Assembly (NCBI RefSeq): GCF_022539665.2
Contig: NC_081337.1
Span: 9,524,679 to 9,588,678, forward strand
Direction of reading: 5' to 3'
DNA length: 64,000 nucleotides
DNA from: Daphnia carinata
Lineage: Eukaryota; Arthropoda; Branchiopoda; Diplostraca; Daphniidae
Shown: piece by piece, positions 58,261-64,000 of the stretch
Layout of the letters: every line of letters begins with the position of its first letter
How positions within the stretch are numbered: the first letter of the stretch is position 1
Program-made: the position numbers and the translations under genes
The notes under the pieces: generated by a model
Told to the model about the DNA's origin: nothing
The model's input: only the letters and a program-made list of their open reading frames with translations
Database searches by the model: none

Positions 58261-60744
58261 AGTTTTTCGTGTGTGTGAGTTCGAGCGCGTACATATAACT
58301 GCCGTATATAGAAATAACCGTGGACAAGGGAGAAAAAAAAAAAATAAAAGAAACGACTTCTTGAACAAAAAATAATAATAGTAAGAAAAATGGAGCTGTT
58401 ATTATTTAGCGGAGGAGGAGCGAAAGGAGGAGGTCTCGGTCGTTTTACAGAATGACGTCCGATTCCGCGCACCCGGTAATGCGTTTGGCCGCACTTTGAA
58501 TGGGAAACCGCCTTTCTCTTATCCTCGAATCCATCTAAATTGACATGGACTTGTACTATTTATCTCTACATTTTTTTTTTTTTTTTTGAAGGCAGGGCCC
58601 GACTGAATGTGGGCAGCGTGTGGGGTTGAATATCTCACAGCCGTTCTATTCCTGAGAAAACGCTTGGTTAACCAAGGGCGAAATGACACAGTGGTTTCCT
58701 TTCGATAGCACCGCACGGCCCGGTGTGTGTCTATAAACGTTCCAGCTGGACGGAAAAGACACGTAAAAGAAAATTTGTAAGTTTGAGAAAAAAAAAAAAA
58801 AAAAAAGATTTTGAAATGCGCAAATTTCTTTTCCTTTTGAAACTGACAAAAAAGAAAAGGATATTGAATTGAATGGAAAAGAATTAACTTTGCAGCGTGA
58901 AGAACACAAAAAAAAGATGCGTTAATTTTTTTTGTCTTCTTGTTTTGGCAAGTATAGAAACAGACGGTATTCGTCCGTAACGGGTTTGTGTCGTCGCATT
59001 GTCAAGCGATTTCTGGTTCAGTGATTCTGTTGGCACTTGTCCGCAGTGTTTGCGCGTGTTTGCATTCGACAACCGCAACAAATGTCCTAACTCCCTTCGC
59101 AACAAACACAGTAGCTCTAAAACTATATGGTGTATTCCAGCTATTTTGACAATCCAAACATAAAATGCTAAAAACAAAAAACAAAAAAAGAAGAGCGAAA
59201 ATCATGGCCAAGGGACCGGAGCAATACAGTTTTGCTACTCTACCAATTGCACGTGTCCTCGTCTGGCAACGTCGTCCCGCTGTTCTGCGTTTCAGAAATC
59301 TCATTCCCGCTCGCTTGCCACACGCAGTCAGTAAAAGAAATTTGAAAAAAAAAAAGGAGAAGGAAGTAAATAAAGAAAAGAATTGAAACGCTGGGCTTTG
59401 GGATTGATGACTGAGTGATTCAGCCCGCGCGTTCACGCTCCGTAACGGACGAACGGCATTCCATATACCGCCGTGTTATTTATATCTATATATATTTTTA
59501 TTTTTGAAAAGGATCAGCGAGAGAGAGAGCGATGAGCTCGAGCGATCTGTCGTGCAAATGTCACAGACGCTAGAGAGAATCGCGTGAGCTAGTTGTATTG
59601 TATACGAATTTACAACGACGTTAGGAATTTTTTTTATCGATTACAACAACTGAAACTAGAATATAAAATAAAAAAAGAGCAGTGGTCAATTTTCTTTCGT
59701 TTTTTTTTTTTCACCCATTCCTATCTGTGTTTGCGTCTATCATTAAAAAAAAAACCAGTCGTGCGTGAAGCTCTGGATCGTTTGAAATGATTTTAATCCC
59801 GTTGTGTCAATGCCAGCAAAGGAAAAAAAACAACAACACGCAATTCAAGTTTCTCTTCGTTTATTTTCATTCTAACAAACGATTTCTATTATTACGTTTA
59901 ATGATGACTCTCTCTCTGTTTTGCAAACACGAGCTGTTTTTAGCCGTGTCTATTAGCTGCATCCAGTTTAGGCTGTCAGGGCTGAGAGCACGGTGATGAA
60001 ATTATCTAATTGCTTTTAATTGACTTTTATTCTCTTTTGTCGTGCACCACCTTTTCTGTGTTTTTTTGGGGCCGGGTCGGCTCTGACGCTCATCGTAAAA
60101 CCAACAAACGAAAATGAGGGCCGATGTGTGTGTATATATACGCAATCCACAGCTTATATAGACATAGACGTTAGCCGCCGTCCAAGAGGAAAATTACTTT
60201 TCTTTTATTTGGCTTTGGCCGTGTTTTTTTATGATTTTGTTTGACGTTTACGAGACGAGACGATTATCAATCAGCTTTGATTGATATTCACGAGTTAATC
60301 TGCAGTTTGGATTTCAACCACGAAAAGGCCGTTACGATTAGTGTACGTTATTGTCCATTGAGTTTTATGAGACTCGAAAAGGAACAAACTCGTTGAGAAA
60401 TTGGCCTTCTTAAAAAAAAAAGGAGAAACAATAAAAACGGGGCAGACATTTCGTATTCGAACAGGCGGAAACATGGGCGGTGTTGAGTCTTTTTTTTTCC
60501 CGACCCTTCGTTTTTTTTCCTTTTGAAATGTTAATGGAGAAGGAAAACCAACACAAGAAATTGTCTCAGCTCTTTGCCTTTTATCAAATAGGCTATTGAT
60601 TATGGCCAGATGTAATTGTAGCCAAATATTTTGACTGACTACCGTCATCTTACCGAAATAGTTAAGATGCATTTCACAATAAAGATGTCATGGCTCGCGC
60701 CAAGCGAAAGCAACTCGTGTTTCATTTCGTTCTCTTCATTCACT

Positions 60745-60766
60745 CCTCTCTCTCTCTCTCTCTCTC
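60745..60766. repeat. (CT)n microsatellite
   Basis: About eleven CT units. Confidence 0.9.
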
Positions 60767-62988
60767 CGTCAACCGTTGATCCATCTCGCTTTTCGTGAAA
60801 AAAAGAATCCCACTAGAAAAAAAAAAATAATCACGATGACAATAAAAAAAAACAACCGCATGCAATTCTTTGATTTTCATTTCACATTTATCCGCATCTG
60901 TTGGCTCCTTCACCCGTCTTCTATTACTACAACGGAGATTGAAACACGCCTCCGTGCGCACGGGCATAAATAATATATGGACACACGCGGGATATCTACA
61001 CAATTTTGATTTTTCCAAGATTATTTTTTTTTCCCTCTTCTTATGTTTGGTATTTATTTGTATAGAGTTCGTTCTCCCTTCTTTATTTTTCTTGGCTTCT
61101 TGTTGTGACTGTCGTGTTTTGAAGTGGTCGTGATGTGCGTGAAGGTGCGTGACTGAGATGCGTGCGACAGCCAGCAGATCGCGCGCGCGAAGGCCGCCCC
61201 GAAAAGTCGTTCTAAAAATCGTCGGGAATTGTATCTATCCATCTTTTGAAATAGACGATAAACAAATAAAGTGAGTCCACCGAAAAAATAAAGGGGGAAA
61301 GATGATGGTATATCCACTATGACATTGCAATTCGATGGCGGCCTTCAACTGCAAATCGGAATGAAAAGAACACAACAAAATAGTGAACCTTTATTCTTTC
61401 GTTCTTTCTTATAGGCCAACTATTTTTAAGTTTTATTTTTTTTTTTTTCCTCCCGGTTAGTTATTTGACAATATTTTTCGGCGATACGGTCGACTTGTTT
61501 TTTTGATGCCAAAAACTTCCAATGTCGTTCATTGTTGTTTTTTTTTTCTCGCTTATTTCGTCTCGGTCCTTCCCTTCGTTTTTAGTCCCGTGTTCCTTTT
61601 CTCCTTCATCTGTCGTTGACTCGTCAAAGTCTCGCAGACTTTGACTTCCAAAGAAGCAACGACCGCAAAGCCACAAGTCACTGCGTTTGTTTGTTTTTTT
61701 TCATCGCTTGTTATAGCGAAGCGCGTTCAAAAGTGTCGGCAAACTCGACTATGTCTTTTTTTTTAAAGTCTTATCTCGCTAAGATTCTTTTACATCTTTA
61801 TCTGTTCATCTGTGATGCATTACGAACAAGCCTACGCTTGTCTTTCAATTCCCCGAAAAATAGATACATTCACCTTTTCTTTTTTGTGTTGTTTCCTCCA
61901 CATTGTGGTATCGTGTATGTGGCCTGCATAAGGCCCCCCGTATCAATCGTCTTAGGGGATCTGGCAATCCAGAGGTATTAAGCTTGCCCAATGAATAGAA
62001 GCTTTCAGTTGTTGTGTGTACGTGTGTCTATGCCACTCTGGCTCGTCTTTTGACATTTTCTAAACGTCAAGAACGCGCTCAACTGCATCTTCTTTTTTTT
62101 TTGCTCGTGCCGTGTGTCTCTATAATCTTTTCGAAATTTCGTTCGTGTCAACTTTGCCTCTCCCCAACTGCGTTTCTGATGGGAAATAGCAGATGGGTAG
62201 GAGAGCGAAACAAACAAGACGCAAAACTTTGTTGTATATATATATATACATACATGTATAATGGTAGTATTATATATGGGTCGGTATCGTGAGTGCGTAA
62301 CGGAACGGAACAACTTGCATCATTTAAAAACCTTGTTTTGCTTCCTCTCCGATTGTGTGGATGCAAAATCGAAATGCAATTCAATCACGTTGTTTAGAAT
62401 TCGCCTTAATGTTATGTAGTACTTAGTTGTTGTTATTACGTAGTTCGTGTGGCCGTGATCACGCGCCGTTGCTTCCTCTGTCTACTCGATCGAAAAGGAA
62501 AGTTTCGTCGCTTACATTATAATGCCACGTATCAATATTGATTGTTGCTCCGCTTCTCTTTTTCTTATATACATCTATATTTTTCTTTTTCCATTTTGCT
62601 TTCATCCCGTCTTATACGACACGAACGAGGGCAACAAAAATGAAAGAGGATGCGGGAAAAAATCCATTGTGTCGTCCGGGCGCAAGGATTTGTTGTCGCC
62701 GTTCTAACGTTAATGCCGGACAAGCAATCAGCCCGCACAAAAAAAAGGGAGAAAGAAGAGGAAAAGAGGAGGAAAAAAAAAACGTTATTAATAGCACAAA
62801 CATTGTGAACGAGTTGCTCAATAGAGAGGAAACTTCTGCGTGTGTGTGTCCCAATCGGCGCGGTATATATATCAAACGTGCATACGCGTTTATGTGACGA
62901 GTATTTCTATCCAGGGATGATGATGCATGGCGCACCCAAAAAACTTTTGAATGATCCGGTGACATGAAAGGGTCCGTCCATGGCGGCT

Positions 62989-63201
62989 TCAGCGTATAGC
63001 GGCTCTGTGTGCAATGGTAGATGGAATTACATGTATATAGCCTTTAAAAAGAGAGAAAGAGAAAAATATTTGTAAGCCTTGCTTGTCGTTCGTAAATGCG
63101 ACGGACGAGGACGTGCCGCTTGCCTGTGGTAGCAGCTGACAAACATTGAAGCTGGCCACCAGAATGAGCAGGGAAAAAAAGGGGAAACGAAAACGAGACA
63201 T
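62989..63201 (-). CDS. Unrecognised secreted-protein start: signal-peptide ORF or first coding exon
   Basis: The ATG at 63201 (A at -3) opens MSRFRFPFFSLLILVASF, a textbook signal peptide with a basic n-region, a hydrophobic core, and a likely cleavage after QASG near residue 29. Read straight through, the ORF is 70 codons ending at 62989, but the tail after about residue 42 becomes low-complexity Phe/Ser. It may therefore be only a first exon. Possible exits are a GC donor CACAG|GCAAGC after residue 26 or CAA|GCAAGG after residue 40; no strong GT donor is present. A spaced promoter stands 55 nt upstream. The protein family is unknown; a neuropeptide, hormone or receptor start are all possible. 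Confidence 0.35.
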   Translation of the reverse strand: MSRFRFPFFSLLILVASFNVCQLLPQASGTSSSVAFTNDKQGLQIFFSFSLFKGYIHVIPSTIAHRAAIR

Positions 63202-63255
63202 GATCTTCCACTCTATTCCATTTTCGTTTTCTTGAAACGAATCCTGTTGGACTGC

Positions 63256-63296
63256 TGATGGTCGCTTCTTTTTGTCAATATTTATACACGTGACGT
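63256..63296 (-). promoter_or_regulatory. Core promoter: CRE half-site, E-box, TATA box and initiator
   Basis: Reading the minus strand: ACGTCA (about 63296-63291), CACGTG (63292-63287), TATAAATA (63286-63279) and TCAGCA with its A at 63256. The first T of the TATA box lies exactly 30 nt before that A, the canonical spacing. The presumed transcript then has a 55-nt leader before the signal-peptide ATG at 63201. Confidence 0.55.
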
Positions 63297-63506
63297 GTGG
63301 CCATGGATCCGATCCCAGCCAATCTTGCATTCCGTTGTAGAAAAAGTTTCTGTTATTTTTGTGAGTTTTTTTTTTCTTTAATCTCATAGCTCTTCTCAGC
63401 TGCGTGTGTGTCCTGAGATTGATTTGATTCCAAACTCTTCCTAATCGATACAGTCAATAACAACGACCGGTCCGGGGAGTGGCCGATGCGTTCCCTCTAG
63501 TTTTAT

Positions 63507-63869
63507 TCACTTTGCATTAATGACGATTCGTTCGGAAACGGGAACATCTGCTATGCTTGATACAATGCAGTATCGGTATCTGTCTAGAGCAGATGTTAAA
63601 CTCTCGCCCCGTAGGAGAGCAGTGTCTCGTTTGGAACCTGTTATTCTCCTATGTTTTAATGAGGCTCTACCTGGTATTGGTCGTGTGTTGTAATCCGCTG
63701 GCAAACGAGAAACTGTTGAAAAAGAAATGAAACGGAGTTTAAAAATGAATAAACAAGTTGCGAAACTACCTTCCCCTGTGGGTATGATATGTCGTGTACG
63801 TGTTGCGTAAACGCGCTGGCCATCAATGAATAATGACGGATTACCACCGTGCGCTTTATGCGGCCGCAT
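63507..63869 (-). CDS. Unrecognised ORF, possibly the last exon(s) of a gene entering from the right
   Basis: 120 codons of balanced composition (NPSLFIDGQRVYATRTRHI, then LPADYNTRPIPGRASL) end at a TGA that overlaps AATAAA (GTGAATAAAAC), an economical gene end. Inside, 63713-63769 has the form of a 57-nt intron (GAAG|GTAGTT ... TTCTTTTTCAACAG), in frame whether kept or removed. A second possible donor (CCAG|GTAGAG) follows at 63671. No family is recognised, and the 5' part may be outside the window. A chance ORF remains possible. Confidence 0.22.
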   Translation of the reverse strand: MRPHKAHGGNPSLFIDGQRVYATRTRHIIPTGEGSFATCLFIFKLRFISFSTVSRLPADYNTRPIPGRASLKHRRITGSKRDTALLRGESLTSALDRYRYCIVSSIADVPVSERIVINAK

Positions 63870-64000
63870 TCGTGTTTGTTTATTTAACGAAATGGTGCCA
63901 CGATTTACGGAAGAGGCGATTCAACGAATAGGGAGATTGATGGTAATGGGTAGTCTGGAAAAGAAAAGTTTATGTAACACGGTAGAAATAAGCGGACCGG

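Larger units (their letters stand above)
54135..62988. other. Non-coding region, densest in microsatellites
   Basis: Contains GT, AG, AC, CT, AAC, TTTTA and ATC repeats, listed separately where long, and numerous T and A tracts of 10-20 bases (for example 56320-56343). ORFs are repeat-driven; for example, an Asp-rich minus ORF near 58200 comes from the ATC repeat. No gene supported. It may be intron of the minus-strand gene starting near 63.2 kb. Confidence 0.5.

Noticed and set aside
58200-58472. Acidic Asp-rich minus-strand ORF
   Set aside because: The acidic tail is the translation of an ATC/GTC trinucleotide repeat.

Overview
The window looks like arthropod nuclear DNA, most likely from a branchiopod crustacean such as Daphnia. 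This is inference. It rests on short introns (mostly 55-120 bp), on gene products closest by eye to arthropod or animal families, and on AT-rich non-coding DNA full of homopolymers and microsatellites. No bacterial, viral or organellar signature was seen. No tRNA, rRNA, CRISPR array or transposon ORF could be supported.

The left 24.5 kb is gene-dense and holds four recognisable genes. (1) The minus strand from 2799 to the left edge is the N-terminal part of a HOIP/RNF31-like linear-ubiquitin E3 (LUBEL); its catalytic RBR part lies outside. (2) The minus strand from 18875 to 4544 is a complete laminin alpha chain of the LanA / alpha-3,5 type. I resolved it into 32 exons totalling 11,097 nt (3,698 residues), with every junction phase closing. 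(3) The plus strand from 19471 to 20893 is a six-exon D-aspartate oxidase of 344 residues ending in a peroxisomal AKL tail. It is divergent from laminin across a 595-bp shared upstream region. (4) The plus strand from 21384 to 24531 is a nine-exon RING/TRAF-type zinc-finger protein (CYHR1/ZTRAF1 family) of 353 residues, with a possible in-frame alternative exon.

The next ~38 kb (24.5-63 kb) has no gene I can recognise. It is dominated by poly-A/T tracts, poly-G/C runs and CA, GA and other microsatellites. A few blocks of ordinary sequence complexity stand out at about 27.6, 32.1-32.5, 34.4-35.5, 39.6-39.9, 46.6-47.0 and 54.1 kb. It reads like a long intron or a large regulatory domain.

At the right edge, on the minus strand, a well-spaced promoter (CRE half-site, E-box, TATA box, initiator) stands 55 nt before an ATG that opens a clear signal peptide. 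Just upstream of it a 120-codon ORF ends at a stop codon overlapping AATAAA. These right-edge items are unrecognised and are the best candidates for genes not yet described here.

The four genes do not form a functional pathway. They are independent housekeeping, matrix or signalling genes packed together. Three introns appear to use GC-AG splicing.
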